Assembly: GCA_045628125.1 (NCBI GenBank)
Contig: JAZQPA010000146.1
Location: forward strand, 1-23,835
Source: Minthousia sp045628125
Lineage (GTDB): Bacteria > Bacteroidota > Bacteroidia > Bacteroidales > Bacteroidaceae
DNA: 23,835 nt
Direction: 5' to 3'
This document shows, piece after piece, positions 1 through 7,014 of the stretch. Numbering within the stretch: the first letter of the stretch is position 1; every line of letters begins with the position of its first letter. The position numbers and the translations under genes are program-made. The notes under the pieces are model-generated. The model saw only the letters and a list, made by a program, of their open reading frames with translations. It was not told the origin of the DNA and searched no databases.

Positions 1-590
1 AACTCGCTGGCACGCAGATTTGCCTGACCCAAAAGGAACTGGATGGTTGCCTCCTGCTTAGCCTGAATAATACGCTGGAAAGCATCCTTTGCTATAGAAC
101 CGTTAGCGTTCTTAAGAGTCTCCTTTACCAATTCTGAGGTGGAAATTACACCTGTAGCGATCTGAACATCTGGAATGTTTACGACTTTATTGCCAACCTG
201 GGCATTAAAAGTCAGATACAGATCTGAACGTTGCATGCCATCCTGAAAAGGATAAGAAGCACGCAAAGTATATGAGCCGCCAATAACATATGAAATAGTC
301 TGATTGTTTCCTTTTACCTTCTCACCCTGGAAAGTAGCAGGGTTACCCTTGGCCTCTCCGCCATTCCATCTCAGTACAGGAGTTACGGTTACTTGTGCCT
401 TCTTCTTCATGTACTTTTCTGGGAAGGTACCATTAATTGTAGTAGGCACCATACCGGCATGGGCTTCCAGAGGGTTTGGTGTCACAGTAAAACTATCAGC
501 TCCCAACATACCTAATTTGCTGCTGCATGATGTCAAAGCTGCAACCAGAGCAAAAGATGCAAATGGCATTAAAATAGATTTCTTCATCAT
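1..590 (-). CDS. Putative lipoprotein, partial (C-terminus beyond window start)
   Basis: The open frame starts at ATG 588-590 (a second ATG follows at once) and runs off the window at base 1, so only the first 196 codons are visible. Residues 1-21 form a lipoprotein signal: two lysines after the Met pair, a hydrophobic stretch, then the lipobox L-T-S-C with Cys22 as the likely lipidated residue, followed by Ser-Ser-Lys. The mature part is beta-rich in character (alternating T/V/K stretches, a V-T-P-N-P motif after the signal), and the last visible part looks helical and Gln/Ala-rich. It should be anchored to the outer membrane. I do not recognise a catalytic motif; similar proteins in Bacteroidales are annotated as OmpA-family or hypothetical lipoproteins, but the region that would decide this lies outside the window. 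A promoter -7 box lies 40 bases upstream. Confidence 0.85.
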   Translation of the reverse strand, partial: MMKKSILMPFASFALVAALTSCSSKLGMLGADSFTVTPNPLEAHAGMVPTTINGTFPEKYMKKKAQVTVTPVLRWNGGEAKGNPATFQGEKVKGNNQTISYVIGGSYTLRASYPFQDGMQRSDLYLTFNAQVGNKVVNIPDVQIATGVISTSELVKETLKNANGSIAKDAFQRIIQAKQEATIQFLLGQANLRASE

Positions 591-629
591 AATTAATCGC
601 AGATTTTGTGTTGTTGTATTACTACATTG

Positions 630-637
630 CAAAGATA
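630..637 (-). promoter_or_regulatory. -7 promoter box of the lipoprotein gene
   Basis: Read on the minus strand this is TATCTTTG, a match to the Bacteroidetes -7 consensus TAnnTTTG, 39 bases before the ATG at 590. No clear TTTG is present at the -33 distance, so only the -7 element is claimed. Confidence 0.55.
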
Positions 638-688
638 AGGAATCTAGTTTGTTTTTAAGGAATAAATGCAGTTTTTTTAAAGCTTTTT

Positions 689-1621
689 TTAGTCCTTTAT
701 TACCATATTTCTGGGATGATGGAGTAAAATCTCCTCTCTCAGACGGGAACGGTCAATATGTGTGTAGATCTCGGTAGTGGCAATTGACTCATGACCCAAC
801 ATGGCTTGGATGGCTCTGAGGTTGGCTCCCCCTTCCAACAGATGGGTTGCAAAACTGTGTCGGAAAGTATGGGGACTTACTTCTTTCTGTATGCCGGCCA
901 TATTCACCAGTTCTTTTATGAAATGGAAAACCATGATACGGCCGATATGGGTGCCACGTCTTTGACTGATGAAAACAAAATCCTCTTCTCCGGGTTTGAT
1001 GGTGTAATGACAACGATCCTGAAAATACAGTTCCAACTCATGTATGGCTCTGGGAGAAATGGGGACAAGACGTTGCTTGTTTCCCTTTCCCTCCACTTTG
1101 ATAAATCCCTCGTTCAGAAACAAGTCGGAGAGTTTAAGATTGCATAATTCACTGACTCGAAGTCCACAACTGTACAAAGTCTCAATGATTGCCCTGTTCC
1201 GTTGGCCCTCAGTTTTGCTTAGGTCAATCTGTGCAATGATTTTGTCAATTTCATTGACGGAAAGAACAGAAGGCAGATGCCGTCCGATTTGTGGTGCTTC
1301 CAACAGTTCTGCCGGTGACTGTTCGATATAGCCTTCCAATTCCAGAAAGCGATAGAAGGAACGTACACCAGAAAGGATGCGTGCCTGTGAACGGGGATGA
1401 ATACCAATATCCTGAAGCCCCATGGAAAAGTCGCGGAGGTTGGAAATCTGTGCTTTTAGTGGCGAGATATCTGTCAGAGTGAGATAGGCTTTCAGTTTAT
1501 CCAAGTCGGCAAGATAAGCATCCAGGGTGTTTTTTGAGTATGAGCGCTCCAGACGGATGTACTGTTTGTACTTCCGTATCAGAGAATCCCAGTCTTCTTT
1601 TTTAGGTCTCGGATTTGGCAT
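689..1621 (-). CDS. xerD: Tyrosine recombinase XerD
   Basis: A 310-residue tyrosine recombinase of the Xer type, which with a partner resolves chromosome dimers at the dif site during division. The N-terminal SAM-like core-binding domain covers about residues 12-100 and the catalytic domain about 118-300. All catalytic residues are visible: Arg155 in G-L-R-V-S-E-L, Lys179 in G-K-G-N-K, His251 and Arg254 in H-T-F-R-H, His277 in L-G-H and the nucleophile Tyr286 in I-Y-T-H. The length is normal for XerC/XerD (about 300), and there is no arm-binding domain of the kind seen in phage or conjugative-element integrases. Its position beside aroQ in a housekeeping region also speaks against a mobile-element origin. 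XerC versus XerD cannot be settled from sequence alone; XerD is the more likely name. It has its own promoter at 1660-1689. Confidence 0.9.
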   Translation of the reverse strand: MPNPRPKKEDWDSLIRKYKQYIRLERSYSKNTLDAYLADLDKLKAYLTLTDISPLKAQISNLRDFSMGLQDIGIHPRSQARILSGVRSFYRFLELEGYIEQSPAELLEAPQIGRHLPSVLSVNEIDKIIAQIDLSKTEGQRNRAIIETLYSCGLRVSELCNLKLSDLFLNEGFIKVEGKGNKQRLVPISPRAIHELELYFQDRCHYTIKPGEEDFVFISQRRGTHIGRIMVFHFIKELVNMAGIQKEVSPHTFRHSFATHLLEGGANLRAIQAMLGHESIATTEIYTHIDRSRLREEILLHHPRNMVIKD

Positions 1622-1645
1622 TTCGTTTTATTTATGTTACCTTTG
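1614..1645 (+). promoter_or_regulatory. Promoter of the aroQ operon
   Basis: TTTG at 1614-1617 and TACCTTTG at 1638-1645 with a 20-nt spacer fit the Bacteroidetes -33/-7 consensus. The -33 box lies inside the first codons of xerD on the other strand. The expected start of transcription near 1652 excludes the upstream in-frame ATG at 1634 as the aroQ start. Confidence 0.7.
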
Positions 1646-1659
1646 TTTCGATTTATCTG

Positions 1660-1689
1660 CAAAGATAAGAATTTGAATTTAAAATCAAA
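1660..1689 (-). promoter_or_regulatory. Promoter of xerD
   Basis: On the minus strand, TTTG (1689-1686) is followed after 18 nt by TATCTTTG (1667-1660), 38 bases before the xerD ATG. The spacer is one base shorter than usual. Predicted transcription starts just left of 1660, nearly on top of the start predicted for aroQ in the other direction. Confidence 0.6.
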
Positions 1690-1690
1690 A

Positions 1691-2119
1691 ATGATGAGAA
1701 TACTGATTATGAACGGCCCCAACCTGAACCTGTTGGGAAAACGTGAGCCTGGTGTATATGGCGCCCGTGGATTCGAGGACTATCTGGAAGAGTTGCGCGA
1801 AGCTTATCCTAATGTGGAGTTGGAATATTTCCAAAGTAATGTGGAAGGTTTCATGATTGACAAAATACATGAGGTTGGATTTTCTTACGATGGTATCGTA
1901 CTGAATGCCGGTGCATATACCCATACCTCAGTGGCTCTTCAGGATGCTATCCGTGCTGTGAAAACTCCGGTTATAGAGGTTCATATCAGCAATGTTCATC
2001 AGCGAGAGGAGTTCCGCCATAAATCTATGATTTCTTGCGCGTGTGTGGGAGTAATCTGTGGATTTGGCTTGGACAGCTATCGTTTGGGTGTTGAGGCACT
2101 TTTAAATCGCTTGAAGTGA
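1691..2119 (+). CDS. aroQ: 3-dehydroquinate dehydratase, type II
   Basis: Catalyses the third step of the shikimate pathway, 3-dehydroquinate to 3-dehydroshikimate, in the cytoplasm. The 142-residue product has the usual size of the dodecameric type II enzyme (about 140-150). It opens with the family signature N-G-P-N-L-N-L-L-G (residues 8-16). Catalytic and binding residues are visible: Arg18, Tyr23, Asn72 and His78 in L-N-A-G-A-Y-T-H, His98 in V-H-I-S-N-V and Arg109 in E-E-F-R-H. I chose ATG 1691 (ATG 1694 is equally possible) because the in-frame ATG at 1634 lies upstream of the predicted transcription start and would add a Lys/Asn-rich tail absent from the family. The stop overlaps the start of the next gene by 4 bases, so the two are probably translationally coupled. 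Confidence 0.95.
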   Translation: MMRILIMNGPNLNLLGKREPGVYGARGFEDYLEELREAYPNVELEYFQSNVEGFMIDKIHEVGFSYDGIVLNAGAYTHTSVALQDAIRAVKTPVIEVHISNVHQREEFRHKSMISCACVGVICGFGLDSYRLGVEALLNRLK

Positions 2120-2757
2120 AATACGAAGAGGCATTAGACCAATATATCGTTCAGCATATTGATGCTGAAAGTGACTATTTGCGTAAACTGTATCGTGACA
2201 CGCAAATCAAGTTGTTATACCCCCGAATGGCTTCCGGACATCTTCAGGGTCGTCTCTTGAAGATGTTTGTGAAGATGATTCAGCCCAAAAACATTTTGGA
2301 AATAGGAACCTATAGCGGTTATTCGGGATTATGTCTGGCCGAAGGTTTGGCACCGGAAGGGAAATTGTACACCATTGAAATTAATGATGAGCAGGAAGAT
2401 TTTACCCGTCCTTGGTTTGAGCAATCCCCTTATGCAAATCAGATCAAATTCTTGATTGGAAATGCTTTGGATATTATTCCTCAGCTGGATGTGGTTTTTG
2501 ATATGGCATTTGTAGATGGCGACAAGCGTTGCTATGTGGAGTATTATGAACTGGTGTTGAAGAAACTCCGTCCTGGAGGATATATCTTGGCCGACAATAC
2601 CTTGTGGGACGGCCATGTGATTGACCCCAAATACGATAGAGATGCCCAAACTTTAGGAATCCGTCAGTTTAATGACTATTTGGCAAAGGATGAGAGAGTT
2701 GAGAAAGTGATTCTGCCACTCCGGGATGGATTGACGATAATTCGGAAAAAGGACTGA
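2116..2757 (+). CDS. SAM-dependent O-methyltransferase, TrmR/COG4122 type
   Basis: A 213-residue class I methyltransferase of O-methyltransferase family 3. Motif I is I-L-E-I-G-T-Y-S-G-Y at residues 60-69, followed by acidic Glu88 at the end of strand 2 (T-I-E-I-N). The metal/substrate motif D-G-D-K is at 134-137 and A-D-N at 159-161, matching the Mg-dependent catechol-type branch. Bacterial members include TrmR (YrrM), which methylates 5-hydroxyuridine in the tRNA wobble position; the neighbouring trmO makes a tRNA substrate plausible, but this is inference, and a small-molecule substrate is possible. Translation starts at GTG 2116, with GTGA overlapping the aroQ stop; no better ATG exists near the conserved N-terminus. 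The stop shares one base with the start of trmO. Confidence 0.85.
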   Translation: MKYEEALDQYIVQHIDAESDYLRKLYRDTQIKLLYPRMASGHLQGRLLKMFVKMIQPKNILEIGTYSGYSGLCLAEGLAPEGKLYTIEINDEQEDFTRPWFEQSPYANQIKFLIGNALDIIPQLDVVFDMAFVDGDKRCYVEYYELVLKKLRPGGYILADNTLWDGHVIDPKYDRDAQTLGIRQFNDYLAKDERVEKVILPLRDGLTIIRKKD

Positions 2758-3431
2758 TGGAACAGACAGTAAGATCCATTGCACATATCGAGACAGCTTT
2801 CGGCTCAAAGTTTGGTGTCCCTCGGCAGAGTGGAATTGCCGATGCATTGGAAGCACGTGTGATTTTTGAGCCGGAATACCGAATTCCTGAGGCTTTCCGA
2901 GGGTTGGAGGAGTTTTCGCACATTTGGCTTATATGGTCGTTCAGCGAAGTGCCACAAAAGGATTGGACACCTACAGTACGCCCACCGATGTTGGGTGGCA
3001 ATGTGAGAATGGGTGTTTTTGCCACTCGTTCCCCGTTCCGTCCAAACACATTGGGATTGTCATCTGTCCGATTGATCGGGATAGATTGGGAATGCAAGGA
3101 GGCACCGGTTCTGGTCGTTGCAGGGGCAGATCTGATGAATAATACACCTATCTTTGATGTGAAACCATATCTTCCATTTACAGATTCTCACCCTAAGGCA
3201 AAAGGCGGTTTTACCGAGAACGTGTTAAGAGACGAGAAAAAACTAAAGGTGGAAATACCTGAGAAGATTTCTCGTATTTTGGGAACAGAACAGATTGAAG
3301 CTTTAAGGCAGGTCTTGGAACATGATCCCCGTCCTCATTATCAGCATGATGAGAACCGGATTTATGGCATGGATTTTATGAAAATTAATATCCGATTCTC
3401 AGTAAAGGATGGTGTTCTTACTGTTTTGTGA
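2757..3431 (+). CDS. trmO: tRNA (N6-threonylcarbamoyl-A37)-N6-methyltransferase TrmO (TsaA/YaeB family)
   Basis: TrmO uses SAM to methylate t6A37 to m6t6A37 in tRNAs reading ACY codons. The 224-residue protein has the beta-barrel TsaA domain with its main signature G-V-F-A-T-R-S-P-F-R-P-N at residues 86-97, a second conserved block N-N-T-P-I-F-D-V-K-P-Y at 128-138, and the C-terminal D-P-R-P-H-Y at 190-195. The length fits the full TrmO form with the C-terminal extension. ATG 2757 overlaps the preceding TGA by one base (TGATG), so this is the third member of the operon aroQ, methyltransferase, trmO. Its stop at 3431 directly abuts the stop of the oppositely oriented next gene, with no bases between and no visible terminator hairpin. 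Confidence 0.92.
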   Translation: MEQTVRSIAHIETAFGSKFGVPRQSGIADALEARVIFEPEYRIPEAFRGLEEFSHIWLIWSFSEVPQKDWTPTVRPPMLGGNVRMGVFATRSPFRPNTLGLSSVRLIGIDWECKEAPVLVVAGADLMNNTPIFDVKPYLPFTDSHPKAKGGFTENVLRDEKKLKVEIPEKISRILGTEQIEALRQVLEHDPRPHYQHDENRIYGMDFMKINIRFSVKDGVLTVL

Positions 3432-4496
3432 TTATTTACTATCCTTCCATTTCTGATAGTTGCGGATTAATTTACCCCCGTCATTGTTGTACCAACTCAT
3501 GGACTTGCGTGCTTCGTAAGTCAAATCATCCAGTGCAGGAATAATACTACCGTCTGTTTCGCAGAATACAGGTTTGTTGGTTGCTGGGTCATAATATAAA
3601 GCCCACATGTCTGGGGCATGTTTATCTTCCACAAATCGGAAATCCCTTTTTCCTTGTTTGTTGACAAAATTCTGCCGTGTCAAACCGGAAATTTTGTTCT
3701 CCTTATACCAGTTGACTGCTCCCTCGATAGCTTGAGTAACAAGCTCAGGAGGATTGCTGAGGCTCATAAGCAGTGAGGTCAGATTATCAGAAATCTGTGT
3801 ATTCAAAGCCAGTAACTCCTGTTGTGAACCAGCCATAGGTTGAAGTGTTTGCGCATCATAGCATGAAAACCAAATGGCAGGTTTTCCGTTTTGAAAACAC
3901 TGAGTCCTAAGGATGAAATTTATACCATTATTGAAAGCATCGGAACACTTTTTCCGTAAGTCGGCAGAGACATAATCGTATGGCGTTTTTCCTTCTGCAA
4001 TTCTCCAGATCTGTGTCATTATTTCTATGAAAGAATTATCAGACAAGGAAATGATGGGGTGGCTCTCTCCAACTTGCAATGGCCATCCGCCATTATCGAA
4101 TTGAGACTGAATCAAAAAAGAAATGCCATCTTCTGCAGCTTTCTTATATTTTCTGCGTGCAGAATTCTGGTACATATTGCTAAGAAAATGAATTTCTGCT
4201 AATGTGCTTCTGCCATAAAGACAACTGGACAAATGGCTTTTTGCGATAGAGATATTGGCTGTTTCTACTGCAGAGAGTGGTGCAGGATAATAAATGCCTT
4301 TAGGCCATCCGCCATCGGGCAATTGATAGAGTAAAACATGATCTGCCGTCTGAATGGCCTGATCTGTAAGAAAATAATTGCCTCTATAGGCTGTTTCCTC
4401 GACAGCCCAATTCTGTGTATGTTGAGCAAGTGAAGTAAGAAAACAGCCTATAGAGAATAGAAATGATAGGGCGTATTTATAGATGTATGGCTTCAT
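3432..4496 (-). CDS. Secreted pectate-lyase-like protein (PL10 / Pel-15E fold), active site apparently altered
   Basis: The 354-residue product starts with a Sec signal peptide (about residues 1-25, ending S-L-A before Gln). The rest follows the all-helical PL10/Pel-15E pattern: D-G-G-W-P-K near residue 62, N-G-G-W-P-L near 136, a W-x-x-x-Y-D block near 209, a T-N-K-P-V-F block near 309, and a final S-W-Y. From my memory of the family, however, the key motifs are changed. The usual D-N-G-A-T block reads C-L-Y-G-R-S-T, the C-A-Q-H-D block reads F-S-C-Y-D, and the Arg of W-A-R-F-Y is Leu (W-A-L-Y-Y). It may be inactive, or act on another polymer. ATG 4496 is chosen because it gives a clean signal peptide; an upstream ATG at 4523 would overlap rmlA further. 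It overlaps the rmlA stop by 20 bases and is probably co-transcribed with it. Confidence 0.7.
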   Translation of the reverse strand: MKPYIYKYALSFLFSIGCFLTSLAQHTQNWAVEETAYRGNYFLTDQAIQTADHVLLYQLPDGGWPKGIYYPAPLSAVETANISIAKSHLSSCLYGRSTLAEIHFLSNMYQNSARRKYKKAAEDGISFLIQSQFDNGGWPLQVGESHPIISLSDNSFIEIMTQIWRIAEGKTPYDYVSADLRKKCSDAFNNGINFILRTQCFQNGKPAIWFSCYDAQTLQPMAGSQQELLALNTQISDNLTSLLMSLSNPPELVTQAIEGAVNWYKENKISGLTRQNFVNKQGKRDFRFVEDKHAPDMWALYYDPATNKPVFCETDGSIIPALDDLTYEARKSMSWYNNDGGKLIRNYQKWKDSK

Positions 4497-5388
4497 CCTT
4501 GCCATATTTCTCAACGTCATCAATGACTTTCAACAGGTATTGTCCATACTGATTTTTCAGCATAGGTTGTGCTAACTCACGCATTTTTTCGGTGGTAATC
4601 CAACCCTTGCGGTATGCAATGCCTTCCAGACAAGCCACTTTTAATCCCTGACGTTTTTCGATAACCTCAATATAATTGGAAGCCTCACTCAGAGAATCAT
4701 GTGTTCCGGTATCCAACCATGCAAAACCTCTTCCTAGAGTTTGAACCTTCAATTCCTTATCTTCCAGGAAACGCTGGTTAACCGTAGTAATCTCCAGTTC
4801 GCCACGAGCGGATGGCTTGATGTTTTTTGCAACTTCAACCACCTTATTGGGGTAGAAATAAAGTCCTACAACGGCATAATTGCTCTTTGGATTCTTCGGT
4901 TTTTCCTCAATGCTCAAGCAGTTGCCTTCCTTATCAAACTCAGCTACGCCATATCTTTCCGGATCGCAAACCCAATAGCCAAAAACTGTAGCTTTGTTAT
5001 CTTCTTCTGCCGCTTTAACCGCATTTCTAAGCATTTGGGTGAAACCGGTACCATGGAAAATATTGTCACCCAAAACTAAGCAGGCACTATCATTACCAAT
5101 AAACTTCTCACCTATGATGAATGCCTGGGCCAATCCATCTGGTGATGGCTGTTTTGCATATTCAAATTTCACACCATAATCCGATCCGTCACCCAACAGA
5201 CGTTTAAAACCTGGCAGATCAACAGGGGTGGAAATAATAAGAATTTCACGGATTCCTGCCAACATGAGCACAGACACAGGATAGTAGATCATTGGTTTGT
5301 CAAAGATGGGTATAAGCTGCTTACTTACACCCTTAGTGATGGGATAGAGACGGGTTCCAGATCCGCCTGCTAAAACAATTCCTTTCAT
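4477..5388 (-). CDS. rmlA: Glucose-1-phosphate thymidylyltransferase
   Basis: Makes dTDP-glucose from glucose-1-phosphate and dTTP, the first step towards dTDP-L-rhamnose and other deoxysugars of surface glycans. The 303-residue protein has the expected length (about 290-300) and the nucleotidyltransferase signature G-G-S-G-T-R-L-Y-P at residues 8-16, followed by K-Q-L-I-P-I-F-D-K-P. Further family blocks are L-G-D-N-I-F-H-G near 106-113, the E-K-P sugar-binding block near 161-163, and the W-L-D-T-G-T-H block near 224-230. Other rml genes (rmlB, C, D) are not beside it, so it is either the lone copy or part of a scattered pathway. It has its own promoter at 5412-5442. Its 3' end overlaps the start of the pectate-lyase-like gene. 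Confidence 0.95.
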   Translation of the reverse strand: MKGIVLAGGSGTRLYPITKGVSKQLIPIFDKPMIYYPVSVLMLAGIREILIISTPVDLPGFKRLLGDGSDYGVKFEYAKQPSPDGLAQAFIIGEKFIGNDSACLVLGDNIFHGTGFTQMLRNAVKAAEEDNKATVFGYWVCDPERYGVAEFDKEGNCLSIEEKPKNPKSNYAVVGLYFYPNKVVEVAKNIKPSARGELEITTVNQRFLEDKELKVQTLGRGFAWLDTGTHDSLSEASNYIEVIEKRQGLKVACLEGIAYRKGWITTEKMRELAQPMLKNQYGQYLLKVIDDVEKYGKDEAIHL

Positions 5389-5411
5389 AAGCTATGAATT
5401 AATGATTTGCG

Positions 5412-5442
5412 CAAAGGTACGATAAACAAATAGAAAGACAAA
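5412..5442 (-). promoter_or_regulatory. Promoter of rmlA
   Basis: On the minus strand TTTG (5442-5439), 19-nt spacer, TACCTTTG (5419-5412), 23 bases before the rmlA ATG: a complete Bacteroidetes promoter. It begins just after the terminator of the tRNA gene. Confidence 0.75.
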
Positions 5443-5453
5443 ATAAAGTCAAC

Positions 5454-5483
5454 AAAAAAAGCAGCCTCATGTATGAGACTGCT
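5454..5483 (-). terminator. Intrinsic terminator of tRNA-Gln
   Basis: On the minus strand, a stem of 11 pairs (5483-5473 with 5470-5460, one G-U) with a very short loop is followed by seven T (5460-5454). It ends the tRNA transcript and insulates it from the rmlA promoter. Confidence 0.75.
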
Positions 5484-5492
5484 TTCAGTGGG

Positions 5493-5563
5493 TTGGACTA
5501 TCCAGGTTCGAACTGAAACTAAAACGACCAAAATGTTTTGTGCTACCATTACACCATAGTCCA
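5493..5563 (-). tRNA. tRNA-Gln (anticodon UUG)
   Basis: A 71-nt tRNA cloverleaf on the minus strand. The acceptor stem is 7 perfect pairs (5563-5557 with 5500-5494), the discriminator is A at 5493, the D stem GTGT/GCAC closes with one G-U, and the T arm has the loop TTCGAAC. The anticodon loop TTTTGGT (5533-5527) places TTG at 5531-5529, which reads CAA (and CAG) for Gln. The CCA end is not encoded (the next bases are CCC). An oddity is the pair next to the anticodon loop (31-39), which is A opposite C, so only four pairs of that stem are standard. The gene has its own promoter and terminator. Confidence 0.92.
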
Positions 5564-5594
5564 ATCCTAAGCTTCCGGTTTCCCAAAAGCGGTG

Positions 5595-5626
5595 CAAAGA
5601 TAAGGAGTTTTTGGAAATATCCCAAA
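5595..5626 (-). promoter_or_regulatory. Promoter of tRNA-Gln
   Basis: On the minus strand TTTG (5626-5623), 20-nt spacer, TATCTTTG (5602-5595), about 31 bases before the first tRNA base. It lies just after the tyrS stop, so the tRNA need not depend on read-through from tyrS. Confidence 0.75.
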
Positions 5627-5637
5627 AAAAACCTATT

Positions 5638-6930
5638 TTACTTTACAATAATCAAATAATAATTCTTCTTGCCTTTTTGAACAAGCAGATACTTGTTATC
5701 CAACAAATCTGCAATGGTCAGAAGCTGGTCAAATGCTGTCAATTTTTCCTTGTTGACAGAAACACCGCCACCCTGAGTCAGCTTTCTCATCTCACCCTTT
5801 GATGGGAAGATGGCAGCTTTCTCTGTAAATAGGTCAACCGCTTTGATGCCTGCTTCCATCTCTTCTCTAGACACCTCAAACTGTGGCACACCGTTGAAAA
5901 CATCCAACAGAGTTGCTTCGTCCAGTTTCAGCAGAGAGTCCTTGGTTGCCTTGCCAAACAGGATTCCACTAGCCTCAACAGCAGCATTGTAATCCTCTTC
6001 AGAGTGAACCATAATCGTAACTTCCTTAGCCAAACGCTTCTGTAACTTACGTTGACCTGGATCTTCCTGATGTTCAGCAATCAGAGTTTCAATTTCATCT
6101 TTTGGAAGTGAGGTGAAGATTTTAATGTAGCGCTCAGCATCAGCATCACTGACATTCAGCCAGAACTGGAAGAATTTGTAAGGTGAGGTGTATTCACGGC
6201 TCAACCAGACATTTCCACTCTCGGTCTTGCCAAATTTGCCACCGTCAGCTTTTGTAATCAGTGGACAGGTCAGTGCATATGCCTCACCACCTGTTGTGCG
6301 GCGGATAAGTTCGGTTCCGGTTGTAATATTACCCCACTGATCAGAACCACCCATCTGCAATTTACAGTTCTTGTTCTGGTTCAGATAAAGGAAATCATAT
6401 CCCTGTAACAGCTGGTAAGTGAACTCGGTGAATGAGAGTCCGTCACGAGCCTCACCATTCAGACGCTTCTGGACGGAATCCTTTGCCATCATATAGTTGA
6501 CGGTGATGTGCTTGCCGATGTCACGTGCAAAATCCAGGAAGGTGAAGTCCTTCATCCAATCATAATTGTTAACCAATTCAGCCTTGTTAGGCTCGTTGCT
6601 CTCGAAATCCAGGAAGCGGCCCAACTGCTCCTTAATACATGCTACGTTATGACGCAAGGTCTCTTCGTTCAGCAAGTTACGCTCCTGAGACTTACCTGAT
6701 GGGTCACCAATCATACCGGTTGCTCCGCCTACCAAAGCCAGGGGCTTGTGTCCGCAACGTTGGAAGTGGCGCAACATCATGATACCACACAAGTGGCCGA
6801 TGTGCAGAGAGTCTGCTGTAGGGTCAATGCCCACATAAGCAGTAACCATCTCTTTGCTCAATAATTCTTCTGTTCCTGGCATCATGGTATGTATCATCCC
6901 ACGCCATTTCAGTTCTTCAACAAAATTCAT
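5638..6930 (-). CDS. tyrS: Tyrosyl-tRNA synthetase
   Basis: Charges tRNA-Tyr with tyrosine in the cytoplasm. The 430-residue class I synthetase has H-I-G-H at residues 43-46 after the substrate-binding Y-V-G-I-D-P-T-A-D block, the tyrosine pocket block Q-x-G-G-S-D-Q-W-G-N near 192-201, and K-F-G-K-T at 232-236 as the KMSKS loop. A C-terminal S4-like RNA-binding domain follows from about residue 365 and ends at the very C-terminus. Length is normal (about 420-430). ATG 6930 gives the expected N-terminus. It has its own promoter at 6981-7011. No hairpin follows the stop, only a T-rich run on the minus strand (5630-5624), so some read-through into the tRNA-Gln gene is possible. Confidence 0.97.
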   Translation of the reverse strand: MNFVEELKWRGMIHTMMPGTEELLSKEMVTAYVGIDPTADSLHIGHLCGIMMLRHFQRCGHKPLALVGGATGMIGDPSGKSQERNLLNEETLRHNVACIKEQLGRFLDFESNEPNKAELVNNYDWMKDFTFLDFARDIGKHITVNYMMAKDSVQKRLNGEARDGLSFTEFTYQLLQGYDFLYLNQNKNCKLQMGGSDQWGNITTGTELIRRTTGGEAYALTCPLITKADGGKFGKTESGNVWLSREYTSPYKFFQFWLNVSDADAERYIKIFTSLPKDEIETLIAEHQEDPGQRKLQKRLAKEVTIMVHSEEDYNAAVEASGILFGKATKDSLLKLDEATLLDVFNGVPQFEVSREEMEAGIKAVDLFTEKAAIFPSKGEMRKLTQGGGVSVNKEKLTAFDQLLTIADLLDNKYLLVQKGKKNYYLIIVK

Positions 6931-6980
6931 CGAAGTTTATTTTATTTGGTTTATTTTAAATACTTTCTAATAAAGTTCCG

Positions 6981-7011
6981 CAAAGATACGTCTTTATTCG
7001 CTTTACTCAAA
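6981..7011 (-). promoter_or_regulatory. Promoter of tyrS
   Basis: On the minus strand TTTG (7011-7008), 19-nt spacer, TATCTTTG (6988-6981), about 50 bases before the tyrS ATG. The -33 box begins only 3 bases after the stop of the upstream TatD-like gene. Confidence 0.75.
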
Positions 7012-7014
7012 GTT

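Noticed and set aside
672..690. A/T-rich palindrome around AAAGCTTT after xerD as a terminator
   Set aside because: The stem would be almost only A-T and weak; no G-C core, so not a convincing terminator.
304..777. Plus-strand open frame of 157 codons opposite the lipoprotein gene
   Set aside because: It lies antisense to a coding frame with a perfect lipoprotein signal and its protein has no family character; it is a shadow.
689..1621. Tyrosine recombinase as sign of an integrated mobile element
   Set aside because: It has Xer length and motifs, no adjacent tRNA target, att repeats or mobile genes, and sits beside aroQ.
1634..1690. N-terminal extension of AroQ from ATG 1634
   Set aside because: The ATG overlaps the promoter region upstream of the predicted transcription start, and the extension is absent from the family.
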